Assembly (NCBI GenBank): GCA_051747985.1
Contig: JBNJGU010000153.1
Span: 1-7,384, forward strand
Direction of reading: 5' to 3'
DNA length: 7,384 nucleotides
Source: PWQG01 sp051747985
GTDB lineage: Bacteria; Pseudomonadota; Gammaproteobacteria; Pseudomonadales; Pseudohongiellaceae
Shown: positions 1 through 5,848 of the stretch, in pieces
Layout of the letters: the number at the start of each line of letters is the position of its first letter
Position numbering within the stretch: the first letter of the stretch is position 1
Made by a program: the position numbers and the translations under genes
Notes under the pieces: model-generated
What the model was told of the DNA's origin: nothing
The model's database searches: none
Seen by the model: only the letters and a program-made list of their open reading frames with translations

Positions 1-860
1 ATGCCTACCGCCGTATCCGCAATACCGCCCGTTTCCTGCTGTCGAACCTCAATGGATTTGAGCCGGAGCGGCATCTGGTGGCGCCGCGCGAGATGCTGGC
101 GCTGGATTACTGGATCACCCGTCAGGCCCAACAGCTGCGTGACAGCGTGCAGGAAGACTACCGGCAGTATCATTTCCTTGGCGTATACCAGAAAGTACAC
201 AACTTCTGTGTCAATGAGCTGGGCAGTTTCTATCTGGATGTGATCAAGGATCGCCAGTACACCACCCAGGCCACCAGTCTGGCCCGTCGATCTACACAAA
301 GTGCCATGTACCACATTGTGGAGATACTGGCCCGGTTGATCGCGCCCATTCTCAGCTTCACCGCTGATGAGTTATGGGAGCATATACCCGGTGAACGCGC
401 CGATGCTGTGTTTCTGGCCCGTTTCGATGAAGGACTGGAGGCGTTGCCACAGGCGCATGAACTGGACGACACGTTCTGGCGGCAGATCATGGCGGTGCGT
501 ACGGCAGTGAACCGGGAGTTGGAAAACCGACGTGCGGCCCGTGAGATCGGCTCCGGACTGGGGGCCGAGGTCACATTGGACTGCCAAGCGGAGTTGGCGG
601 ATCAACTGGCCCGTCTGGGCTCCGAGCTGCGTTTCGTGTTGCTGGTTTCCGAGGTCACCGTCAATATCGCGGAGACCGCGCAAGACGTGGCCGATGTGCC
701 CGGTCTCGGTGGTATCCATGTGCAGCCTTCGGCACACGCCAAATGTGCGCGCTGCTGGCATCACCGACCCGATGTGGGACAGCACGAGGCGCACCCGGAG
801 TTGTGCGGGCGCTGCGTGGAGAATGTGGATGGAAACGGAGAAGAGCGCCTCTATGCCTGA
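1..860 (+). CDS. ileS: Isoleucyl-tRNA synthetase, C-terminal part (5' truncated by window edge)
   Basis: This is the last 285 codons of cytoplasmic isoleucine-tRNA ligase, which charges tRNA-Ile with isoleucine at the cost of ATP. The frame is open from base 3, so the gene starts upstream of the window. The opening residues YRRIRNTARFLLSNLNGFEP are typical of the start of the anticodon-binding helical domain in bacterial IleS. The C-terminus carries the zinc-binding module: CARC at about residues 248-251 and CGRC at 268-271 of the visible part, followed by a short tail ending RLYA. The catalytic Rossmann domain and editing domain lie outside the window. The TGA stop at 858-860 overlaps the likely start of fkpB, which suggests translational coupling. 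Identity rests on recognised family sequence and on synteny with fkpB and ispH. Confidence 0.97.
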   Translation, partial: AYRRIRNTARFLLSNLNGFEPERHLVAPREMLALDYWITRQAQQLRDSVQEDYRQYHFLGVYQKVHNFCVNELGSFYLDVIKDRQYTTQATSLARRSTQSAMYHIVEILARLIAPILSFTADELWEHIPGERADAVFLARFDEGLEALPQAHELDDTFWRQIMAVRTAVNRELENRRAAREIGSGLGAEVTLDCQAELADQLARLGSELRFVLLVSEVTVNIAETAQDVADVPGLGGIHVQPSAHAKCARCWHHRPDVGQHEAHPELCGRCVENVDGNGEERLYA

Positions 861-1347
861 GACCGGTGATGACGGAGCGACCATCGCTCACGGGGCCCGT
901 GTGACCCTGCATTTCTCTCTGGCGCTGACCGATGGTACGGAAATCGATTCCAACTACGAGCGTGAACCGGCCACGTTCGTGGTCGGCGACGGTTCCCTGT
1001 TGCCGGGTTTCGAGGCGGCGCTGGGCGGACATCGGGCCGGTGACCGGGTGCGGATACGTCTGTCCGAGGACAGCGCCTTCGGCGCCGTCAATCCGGAGAA
1101 CATCCAGACCTTCAACCGCGAGCGTTTTGCGGCAATGATCGCCCGCAGCCCGGAGCCAGTGGTGCCGGGCACGGTATTGGCCTTCGCCGATGGTGCCGGC
1201 AACGATATACCCGGTGTGATACAGTCGATTGATGAAGAATTGATGGTCGTGGATTTCAACCATCCACTGGCCGGGCGCGAGATTGACTTCTCCGCCGATA
1301 TACTTGCAGTCATTCCGGCCGGAGTGCAGGCCGTGGAGGTACGATGA
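853..1347 (+). CDS. fkpB: FKBP-type peptidyl-prolyl cis-trans isomerase FkpB (SlpA)
   Basis: This 164-residue cytoplasmic protein should catalyse proline cis-trans isomerisation and act as a folding helper. It follows E. coli FkpB along its length: an N-terminal strand with LTDGTEIDS (about 25-33), GDGSLLPGFEAAL (45-57), the GDRVRI region (63-68), an insert-in-flap segment (about 75-130), and the diagnostic VDFNHPLAG near 133-141. Two starts are possible. ATG 853 gives a protein close to E. coli length and overlaps the ileS stop by eight bases. ATG 829 adds eight residues and has GGAGA (818-822) six bases upstream, a better-spaced ribosome site than the one for 853. I prefer 853 because homology begins only later. 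Its stop overlaps the ispH start as ATGA. lspA, which separates ileS and fkpB in E. coli, is missing. Confidence 0.93.
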   Translation: MPETGDDGATIAHGARVTLHFSLALTDGTEIDSNYEREPATFVVGDGSLLPGFEAALGGHRAGDRVRIRLSEDSAFGAVNPENIQTFNRERFAAMIARSPEPVVPGTVLAFADGAGNDIPGVIQSIDEELMVVDFNHPLAGREIDFSADILAVIPAGVQAVEVR

Positions 1348-2357
1348 GCATGGCGACACAGGAGCAGGGCGCTGTCACGGGGACCGTTACGCCCGGCGGC
1401 GACATCGAGATCCGTCTGGCGAACCCTCGCGGCTTCTGTGCCGGAGTGGACCGTGCCATCGATATCGTCAATCGGGCGCTGGATGTCTACGGGGCCCCGA
1501 TCTACGTGCGACACGAAGTGGTACATAACAAGTTTGTGGTCGATACCCTGCGTCAGCGCGGCGCCATTTTTGTGGATGAACTGGATGCGGTGCCACGCCA
1601 GGACAGCCTGGGCCGCGAGCCGATCGTCATCTTCAGTGCCCATGGTGTCTCCCAGGCAGTGCAGAAGGACGCGAATGAACGCGGTTTCAGGGTCTTTGAT
1701 GCCACCTGCCCACTGGTCACCAAGGTGCACCTGGAAGTCAGCCGGTACAGCCGGGAAGGGCGTGAGTGCATCCTGATCGGCCATGCCCGCCACCCGGAGG
1801 TGGAGGGCACCATGGGACAGTATGACCGTGGCAATGGGGGTGACATCTACCTCGTGGAATCGGTGGACGACGTCGCCACGCTGAACGTGGATGATCCCGA
1901 CCGACTGGCCTATGTCACCCAGACCACGCTGTCCATGGATGATACCTCGCGCATCATCGATGCGCTGCGGCAACGGTTCCCCCGAATAGAAGGTCCCAGG
2001 AAGAAAGACATCTGTTACGCCACCCAGAATCGTCAGGATGCGGTCAAGCAGCTGGCGCTGGAATGCGACCTGCTGCTGGTGGTCGGTTCCCCCAACAGCT
2101 CCAACTCCAACCGTCTGCGCGAGCTGGCCGAGCGTATGGGCTGTGAAGCCCATCTGATCGACCGCGTGGACGACCTGCGGCCGCAGTGGTTTGACGGCAA
2201 GCGCCGCTTCGGCATCACGGCTGGAGCCTCGGCGCCCGAGATCCTGGTCCGGCAGGTGGTCGACCGCCTGCGGGACATGACGGGGGTGACTCCGCACGAG
2301 CTGGACGGGGTGAAGGAGAACATCGTGTTCCGCATGCCGCGGGAGCTGGCGGACTGA
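1344..2357 (+). CDS. ispH: 4-hydroxy-3-methylbut-2-enyl diphosphate reductase
   Basis: IspH (LytB) is the [4Fe-4S] enzyme that reductively converts HMBPP to IPP and DMAPP, the final step of the MEP isoprenoid pathway in the cytoplasm. The three cluster-ligand cysteines are present: C32 in NPRGFCAGVDRA, C122 in DATCPLVTK, and C224 in KKDICYATQNRQ. Substrate-pocket elements are also visible: H61 (VVHNKFV), H100 (SAHGVS), H150 and E152 (HPEVEGTMGQ), and the SPNSSNSNRL segment. The product is 337 residues, slightly longer than the E. coli protein because about 20 extra residues precede the conserved IRLANPRG core. No start codon lies nearer the core than ATG 1350 (codon 3). GGAGG at 1335-1339 serves ATG 1344 or 1350. 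ATG 1344 overlaps the fkpB stop in an ATGA, indicating coupled translation. Confidence 0.97.
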   Translation: MSMATQEQGAVTGTVTPGGDIEIRLANPRGFCAGVDRAIDIVNRALDVYGAPIYVRHEVVHNKFVVDTLRQRGAIFVDELDAVPRQDSLGREPIVIFSAHGVSQAVQKDANERGFRVFDATCPLVTKVHLEVSRYSREGRECILIGHARHPEVEGTMGQYDRGNGGDIYLVESVDDVATLNVDDPDRLAYVTQTTLSMDDTSRIIDALRQRFPRIEGPRKKDICYATQNRQDAVKQLALECDLLLVVGSPNSSNSNRLRELAERMGCEAHLIDRVDDLRPQWFDGKRRFGITAGASAPEILVRQVVDRLRDMTGVTPHELDGVKENIVFRMPRELAD

Positions 2358-2368
2358 CGGGAGAGGGT

Positions 2369-3043
2369 ATGGGTGCCGCGAACCGGCGCGAGCAAGACAG
2401 ACGAGAGCGCGCCGAAGCCATACTGGATGCCGCCGAGTGCGTGTTCTTCGACAGGGGTTTTCATCAGACATCGATGGACGAGATTGCCAGGAAGGCACGG
2501 ATGAGCCGGGCTCTGCTGTATGTCTACTACCGTGACAAGGCGGCCATCATGCGGGGCATCATGCTGCGCGCCGCGCAGGCCATCGAACGGCGTTTCGAGG
2601 CGGCCCGTCAGGCCGGAGGAACCGGTCTGGAGCAGATCGGGCGGATCGGACAGGCCTACTATGCCTTCTCTCGTGAACAGTCTGAATATTTCGATGTGTT
2701 GACCGACCTCAATACCTTTCCGGTACCCGAGGAGGCCGGTGACGAGCAGATGCGGGCGTTGGGTGAGTGTCAGACACGCATCACCGCCATCATGGTGCAG
2801 GTCCTGCGAAACGGTCGCGAAGATGGCAGTATCTGCGCGCGACGCGTGGATGACCCGGTCAGGACCGCGTTCATGCTGCAGGGCATGCTGCATGGCGTGA
2901 TCATGCAGACCCGCGGACCCCGCTACTGGGAGGCGACACCGGACAGTTATCCGTATCCGGAATGTGACACACTGGTACAGTACTCCATTCACATGATGAG
3001 TGAAGCGATGAAAAACCCGATGACAGACGGACAGGAGGTGTGA
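2369..3043 (+). CDS. TetR/AcrR-family transcriptional regulator
   Basis: This 224-residue protein has a classic TetR N-terminal DNA-binding domain at about residues 12-60. Visible features are the first helix RAEAILDAAECVFFDRGF (14-31), the turn TSMDEIARKARMSRALLYVYY (34-54), and the DK that starts the linker helix. The C-terminal part (about 65-224) is a helical ligand-binding and dimerisation domain without a recognisable ligand signature. The start ATG 2369 sits 11 bases after the ispH stop and has a GGGAGAGGG purine run directly upstream. The stop TGA 3041-3043 abuts the ATG of the redoxin gene. Having no promoter-sized gap, it is probably read from the ispH operon. Because TetR proteins commonly control adjacent genes, it may regulate the redoxin-lipoprotein pair or itself. 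The ligand and target cannot be predicted. Confidence 0.92.
   Translation: MGAANRREQDRRERAEAILDAAECVFFDRGFHQTSMDEIARKARMSRALLYVYYRDKAAIMRGIMLRAAQAIERRFEAARQAGGTGLEQIGRIGQAYYAFSREQSEYFDVLTDLNTFPVPEEAGDEQMRALGECQTRITAIMVQVLRNGREDGSICARRVDDPVRTAFMLQGMLHGVIMQTRGPRYWEATPDSYPYPECDTLVQYSIHMMSEAMKNPMTDGQEV
3033..3039 (+). promoter_or_regulatory. Strong ribosome-binding site of the redoxin gene
   Basis: AGGAGGT lies in the final codons of tetR, four bases before ATG 3044. It is the strongest Shine-Dalgarno match on the plus strand of the window. It fixes the redoxin start and suggests the redoxin is translated efficiently, not merely coupled to tetR. Confidence 0.8.
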
Positions 3044-3598
3044 ATGGCGCTTACTGAATCGACGATGTTGCCGCTGGGAACACCGGCGCCGGATTTTTCC
3101 CTGCCGGACACCGACGGACAGATCGTGCGACTGGCGGATTTCGAGGACCGGCCGGCCCTGTTGGTCGCGTTCCTGTGTAACCACTGTCCTTTTGTACGGC
3201 ATCTGCGCGACGGACTGGCCGATTTCGCCAGGGAATACACGGAGAAAGGTCTGGGCGTTGTGGCGATCAGTGCCAACGATGTGTCCGCCTATCCGCAGGA
3301 TGGTCCCGAAGAGATGGCCCGCGAAAAGGAAGAGGCCGGCTATGTGTTTCCGTATCTGTATGATGAGACACAGAATATTGCCCGCTCCTATGCGGCTTCC
3401 TGCACCCCGGATTTCTTTCTGTTCGACCAGCACCGCCGCCTGGTGTACCGGGGACAATTCGACGGTAGTCGACCGGGCAATGACGTGCCGGTGAGCGGGT
3501 CCGACCTGCGTGCCGCGGTGGATGCGGTGCTGGCCGGCAATCAAGTGCCGGAGGAGCAGAAGCCCAGTATCGGATGTAACATCAAGTGGAAGCGATGA
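3044..3598 (+). CDS. Thioredoxin-like / AhpC-TSA-type redoxin with CNHC motif
   Basis: This 184-residue protein with a thioredoxin fold belongs to the peroxiredoxin-like group marked by a CNHCPFV active site (C45 and C48 here). It has the N-terminal APDFSLPDTDG (15-25), an AISANDV strand (74-80), SCTPDFFLFD with the probable cis-proline at P122, and the family's usual C-terminal PSIGCNIKWK (174-183). Additional cysteines are C120 and C178. No signal peptide is seen, so it is probably a cytoplasmic thiol oxidoreductase or peroxidase. The substrate is unknown. ATG 3044 directly follows the tetR stop and is preceded by a perfect AGGAGGT at 3033-3039, which lies in the last tetR codons. Its stop overlaps the start of the lipoprotein gene. 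The close packing suggests joint expression with the TetR regulator. Confidence 0.92.
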   Translation: MALTESTMLPLGTPAPDFSLPDTDGQIVRLADFEDRPALLVAFLCNHCPFVRHLRDGLADFAREYTEKGLGVVAISANDVSAYPQDGPEEMAREKEEAGYVFPYLYDETQNIARSYAASCTPDFFLFDQHRRLVYRGQFDGSRPGNDVPVSGSDLRAAVDAVLAGNQVPEEQKPSIGCNIKWKR

Positions 3599-3777
3599 AG
3601 CGTAATTCGCGCGCCCTGTTGCCTTTACTGATGGCCGCGCTGCTCACCGGTTGTCTCGGGACGGTGGTGGGAACCACCGCGGATGTGGCCATCGAGGTAG
3701 GCAAGTTGCCGTTCAAGGTGGCGGGTGCCGCGGTCGATGTGGCGACCGGAGATGACGAGGACGATGACAAACAGTAG
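3595..3777 (+). CDS. Small lipoprotein (60 residues)
   Basis: This short gene encodes a basic N-terminus (MKRNSR), a hydrophobic stretch (about residues 7-17) and a lipobox LTGC with the lipidated cysteine at C20. The mature chain of about 40 residues has a GTVVGTTADVAIEVGKLPFKV segment and ends in a very acidic tail (GDDEDDDKQ). Residue +2 after the cysteine is leucine, not aspartate, so by the Lol rule it should go to the outer membrane. ATG 3595 overlaps the redoxin stop as ATGA. A GTG at 3586 in frame would add three residues but offers no better ribosome site. It looks like one of the short gammaproteobacterial lipoproteins with a VVGTxxDVAxEVxKxPFKV pattern, for which I know no function. 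Maturation would need LspA, which is not in its usual place in this locus. Confidence 0.82.
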   Translation: MKRNSRALLPLLMAALLTGCLGTVVGTTADVAIEVGKLPFKVAGAAVDVATGDDEDDDKQ

Positions 3778-3831
3778 TGGACCACCTGGTTCAACTGCCG
3801 CCAGTCCTCGACATCACCGGTCGCCGGCCGA
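3778..3831. other. Short intergenic gap between convergent operons
   Basis: These 54 bases separate the lipoprotein stop from the stop of the exported-protein gene on the other strand. The best hairpin is GCCGG at 3823-3827 pairing with CCGGC at 3837-3841 around a nine-base loop. The stem is only 5 bp, reaches into the coding end of the minus-strand gene, and is not followed by a T run on either strand. I see no convincing intrinsic terminator. Confidence 0.5.
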
Positions 3832-4848
3832 TCAGTCCGGCTGTTCCGCGGCTTCCTCGGCGCGGGCACCCGACAGAATTCCCATCAACGCATAGTTGCC
3901 TTCGTGACAGGCGTATTCGTAGATCTCACCATCGTCAGCCGTGTAGTTGATCACCGCCGTCCACGGTCTCTCCCAGGTGGACGGGTCCTCCAGAGTGAAC
4001 TGGTATTCCAGCACATCCGGTGCCACCCGTGTATAGCGCTCGGTGAAGACCCGGTTGGCCCCGGCACCGCGGAAGCGGCTTTCATCGGAGAAATTACGGG
4101 TTTCGACCACCAGCGTGTCATCGTCCCAGTAACCGCGTGAGTCGCCGTGCCACAGTTCCACCCGTTCGTCGAGGTGGGGCCGGTCGGTGAGCGGAATCAC
4201 CCGAACGTCATGGATCATCTCCTGGATGATGGCGACGGTATCCTCGCTCTGCACGATCTGGTAATAGCTGTTATAGCCGGCCATGATGTAGGGCATGCCC
4301 CAGGTGATGCAGCGTTCCTGCAATGGACGGTCCGTGTAGTCTCCGGCGGAGCTCTCTCGACGCTGGCGTGCCTCGCGGGCCAGACGTTCCTCTGCTTCGG
4401 GCGTCATGGCGGGCAGTCGCCCGTCGGGTGGATCGACAATCAGTGATGTGCGGTTTTCCAGATTGCGATCGACCATCCAGTTCTGGTCATAATTACCGGT
4501 GGCCGGATCATAGGATTCCACCTCTCCAGTAATCACGGCGTTGAGAAAACCATCGCCGAACAGTGCATCACCATCGCCTGACTGGATGCGCTGTGCTTCA
4601 TCCTGCAGTCGGGCGTACTCTTCGTCAGTCAGTGTGGCACGATTGCCGAACACTTCCGGGCGCTGCAGCGGCGTGCTGCTGTTGTTGGCCCAAACACCCT
4701 GCAGATCCGGTTGACCGTGTATGGTACGTGGCACTTCCCAGTCGTCATCCTGTTGTGCCACGGCAGTGCCGCTTACGGCAGCCCCCATAGTGGCACAGAG
4801 CAGCGGGATCATCAGGGGGCGTGACCTATGCAGTGGATTCCTGTTCAT
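3832..4848 (-). CDS. Exported protein of unknown function, PDLxGVW family (second of paralog pair)
   Basis: This gene encodes 338 residues with a Sec signal peptide: basic start (MNRNPLHRSR), hydrophobic core about 12-27, and probable cleavage after AVA at residue 31. The mature N-terminus has VPRTIHGQPDLQGVWAN (39-55), a pattern I associate with many uncharacterised secreted proteins of Acidobacteria and marine gammaproteobacteria. Further segments shared with the neighbouring paralog are a cysteine before YYQIVQSEDT (C180; 195-204), GDSRGYWDDDTLVV (235-248), ERYT (270-273), DPSTWERPWT (288-297) and a cysteine in YACHEG (C314). A charged insert at about 70-170 is absent from the paralog. ATG 4848 is chosen because GGAG lies nine bases upstream and the signal peptide then starts properly; an upstream in-frame ATG at 4863 lacks a ribosome site. 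Periplasmic or extracellular location is inferred and no enzymatic role can be assigned. Confidence 0.88.
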   Translation of the reverse strand: MNRNPLHRSRPLMIPLLCATMGAAVSGTAVAQQDDDWEVPRTIHGQPDLQGVWANNSSTPLQRPEVFGNRATLTDEEYARLQDEAQRIQSGDGDALFGDGFLNAVITGEVESYDPATGNYDQNWMVDRNLENRTSLIVDPPDGRLPAMTPEAEERLAREARQRRESSAGDYTDRPLQERCITWGMPYIMAGYNSYYQIVQSEDTVAIIQEMIHDVRVIPLTDRPHLDERVELWHGDSRGYWDDDTLVVETRNFSDESRFRGAGANRVFTERYTRVAPDVLEYQFTLEDPSTWERPWTAVINYTADDGEIYEYACHEGNYALMGILSGARAEEAAEQPD

Positions 4849-4857
4849 GGTTCTGGT

Positions 4858-4861
4858 CTCC
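4858..4861 (-). promoter_or_regulatory. Ribosome-binding site deciding the start of the second exported protein
   Basis: On the minus strand GGAG ends nine bases before ATG 4848. It lies in the 20-base gap after the upstream paralog's TAA, which supports translation of the two genes from one message and rules against the longer in-frame starts. Confidence 0.65.
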
Positions 4862-4868
4862 ATCGGGC

Positions 4869-5711
4869 TTATCGAAGGTTGAAAGGCAGACCGCGCGGCG
4901 GCTCCCGGTCCGGGTCGGCGTCGCGGCTCAGGTGGCCGTAGATCAGTTCCTCGGCAAACTCCACGCACTTGAACTCCATCAACTGTGCGTTGTCTTCCAT
5001 GCGCCGGTAGAGTGGCAGCTCCATGGTCCAGGACCGGGTGAAGGTTTCCGGGTCATGGATCTCCGCCTCGTAACGGATCAGATTCGGAGATTCCATGGTG
5101 TAGCGTTCGATCACCTCGAGCTGGTCGCTGTGGTGATTGCCGGCGTGATCGAACCAGGTGTGCGGCATGAAATCGGTGACGCGGATCACCAGCGTGTCGT
5201 CTTCCCAGTGTCCACGTGAGTGCCCCATCCAGGCTGGTACCGGGCCGTCAAAGTCAGGCCGGTCCATGTAGACAATACGCATGGCACTGGCAAATTCGTA
5301 CGCCATGGTGATGTGGTCGGTCGACTGCACGATCTGGAACGGGAAGGGCATGTAGTTGGCCCGGGGTACACCCGGCATGTAGCACTTCACCACCGGATCC
5401 AGTGCCAGCCAGTCTTCCCGGTTGGCATCGCGTTCCGCCAGGGCTTCCTCCGTGTACGGAAGGGGACCGTCCCGGACCACGCCGAGGCTGGGGCGTATGG
5501 CGCCCAATGCACCCCATCGGTAGTCGGGGCCGTGATCGGCCGCCTGGGGCTCGATGTTCCAGTTGGCGTTGCTCATGGTCTGCCACAGCCCGCTGAGATC
5601 GGGTGTGCCGTCGGGCAGTCGGGGGATGTCCTGGGCCAGCGTGGTGGAAGCGCAGAAAAAAGCGGTCAGACAGCCGGCGGCCATCACTGCACGGCGCAGC
5701 GGTGCATGCAT
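4869..5711 (-). CDS. Exported protein of unknown function, PDLxGLW family (first of paralog pair)
   Basis: This gene encodes 280 residues. The signal peptide has a short basic start (MHAPLRR), a hydrophobic core of about 8-22 and probable cleavage after TLA at residue 26. The mature protein begins QDIPRLPDGTPDLSGLWQ (27-44). It then shows C110 followed by FQIVQSTDHI (125-134), GHSRGHWEDDTLVI (163-176), an H/D-rich stretch HTWFDHAGNHHSD (184-196), ERYT (202-205), DPETFTRSWT (220-229) and C249 in FKCVEF. These blocks occur in the same order in the next gene, so the two are paralogs. ATG 5711 is fixed by AAGGAG six bases upstream; in-frame extension further upstream only adds a non-signal-like segment. 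It leads a likely two-gene operon, with the second gene starting 20 bases after its TAA. The histidine and acidic residues could bind a metal or substrate, but this is speculation. Confidence 0.88.
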   Translation of the reverse strand: MHAPLRRAVMAAGCLTAFFCASTTLAQDIPRLPDGTPDLSGLWQTMSNANWNIEPQAADHGPDYRWGALGAIRPSLGVVRDGPLPYTEEALAERDANREDWLALDPVVKCYMPGVPRANYMPFPFQIVQSTDHITMAYEFASAMRIVYMDRPDFDGPVPAWMGHSRGHWEDDTLVIRVTDFMPHTWFDHAGNHHSDQLEVIERYTMESPNLIRYEAEIHDPETFTRSWTMELPLYRRMEDNAQLMEFKCVEFAEELIYGHLSRDADPDREPPRGLPFNLR

Positions 5712-5717
5712 CGGGAA

Positions 5718-5723
5718 CTCCTT
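5718..5723 (-). promoter_or_regulatory. Ribosome-binding site of the first exported protein
   Basis: On the minus strand AAGGAG lies six bases before ATG 5711. It decides the start over the in-frame upstream GTG at 5756. The TAA of a possible leader ORF (5724-5722) overlaps its first two bases. Confidence 0.8.
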
Positions 5724-5725
5724 AC

Positions 5726-5735
5726 ACAATATTGT
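5726..5735. repeat. Perfect 10-base palindrome next to the ribosome-binding site
   Basis: ACAATATTGT reads the same on both strands and sits two bases upstream (minus strand) of the AAGGAG site, in a conspicuously AT-rich patch of about 30 bases. It is short enough to arise by chance, but its position would suit an operator half or a site of translational control. Confidence 0.35.
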
Positions 5736-5783
5736 CATTATTATGGTCGGGATCACGGTTCAGCGGTCGTTTGCCGATGAACA

Positions 5784-5795
5784 TGAACCCGTTCA
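5784..5795. repeat. Short inverted repeat downstream of the candidate promoter
   Basis: TGAAC and GTTCA are separated by two bases, and a tandem ATGAAC copy adjoins on the left. It lies just downstream of the candidate -10 element, close to the expected transcription start, a usual position for a repressor operator. There are only five bases per arm, so significance is uncertain. Confidence 0.3.
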
Positions 5796-5805
5796 GTCTG
5801 TCCCG

Positions 5806-5834
5806 AATATCACATGATGCCGTGCGGAAATCAA
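5806..5834 (-). promoter_or_regulatory. Candidate sigma70 promoter of the exported-protein operon
   Basis: On the minus strand TTGATT (5834-5829) and GATATT (5811-5806) are separated by exactly 17 bases, and TGT precedes the -10, making an extended -10 element. Each hexamer matches its consensus at four of six positions. It starts 15 bases after the uspA stop and would give a leader of roughly 85-90 bases before ATG 5711. It is a reading by eye and has not been tested. Confidence 0.4.
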
Positions 5835-5848
5835 GGCCGGGCGTCGTT

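Noticed and set aside
954..2498. Long open frame of 514 codons on the minus strand opposite fkpB, ispH and tetR
   Set aside because: It lies entirely opposite well-recognised genes, gives low-complexity His/Arg/Gln-rich protein with no family features, and is expected from codon bias in GC-rich DNA.
2033..3544. Long open frame of 503 codons on the minus strand opposite ispH, tetR and the redoxin gene
   Set aside because: It overlaps three confidently identified genes, has no plausible ribosome site or domain, and is another codon-bias shadow.
3823..3841. Hairpin GCCGG/CCGGC as a bidirectional terminator between the convergent operons
   Set aside because: The stem is only 5 bp, the loop is nine bases, no T run follows on either strand, and the hairpin enters the coding end of the minus-strand gene.
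4849..4968. Upstream extension of the second exported protein by up to 40 residues
   Set aside because: It would overlap the 3' end of the first paralog, give an Arg/Pro-rich leader that hides the signal peptide, and lacks a ribosome site; ATG 4848 has GGAG at proper spacing.
5740..5745. CATAAT on the minus strand as a -10 element for the exported-protein genes
   Set aside because: No acceptable -35 hexamer exists at 16-18 bases upstream (GACCGC or neighbours), so the 5806-5834 candidate is preferred.
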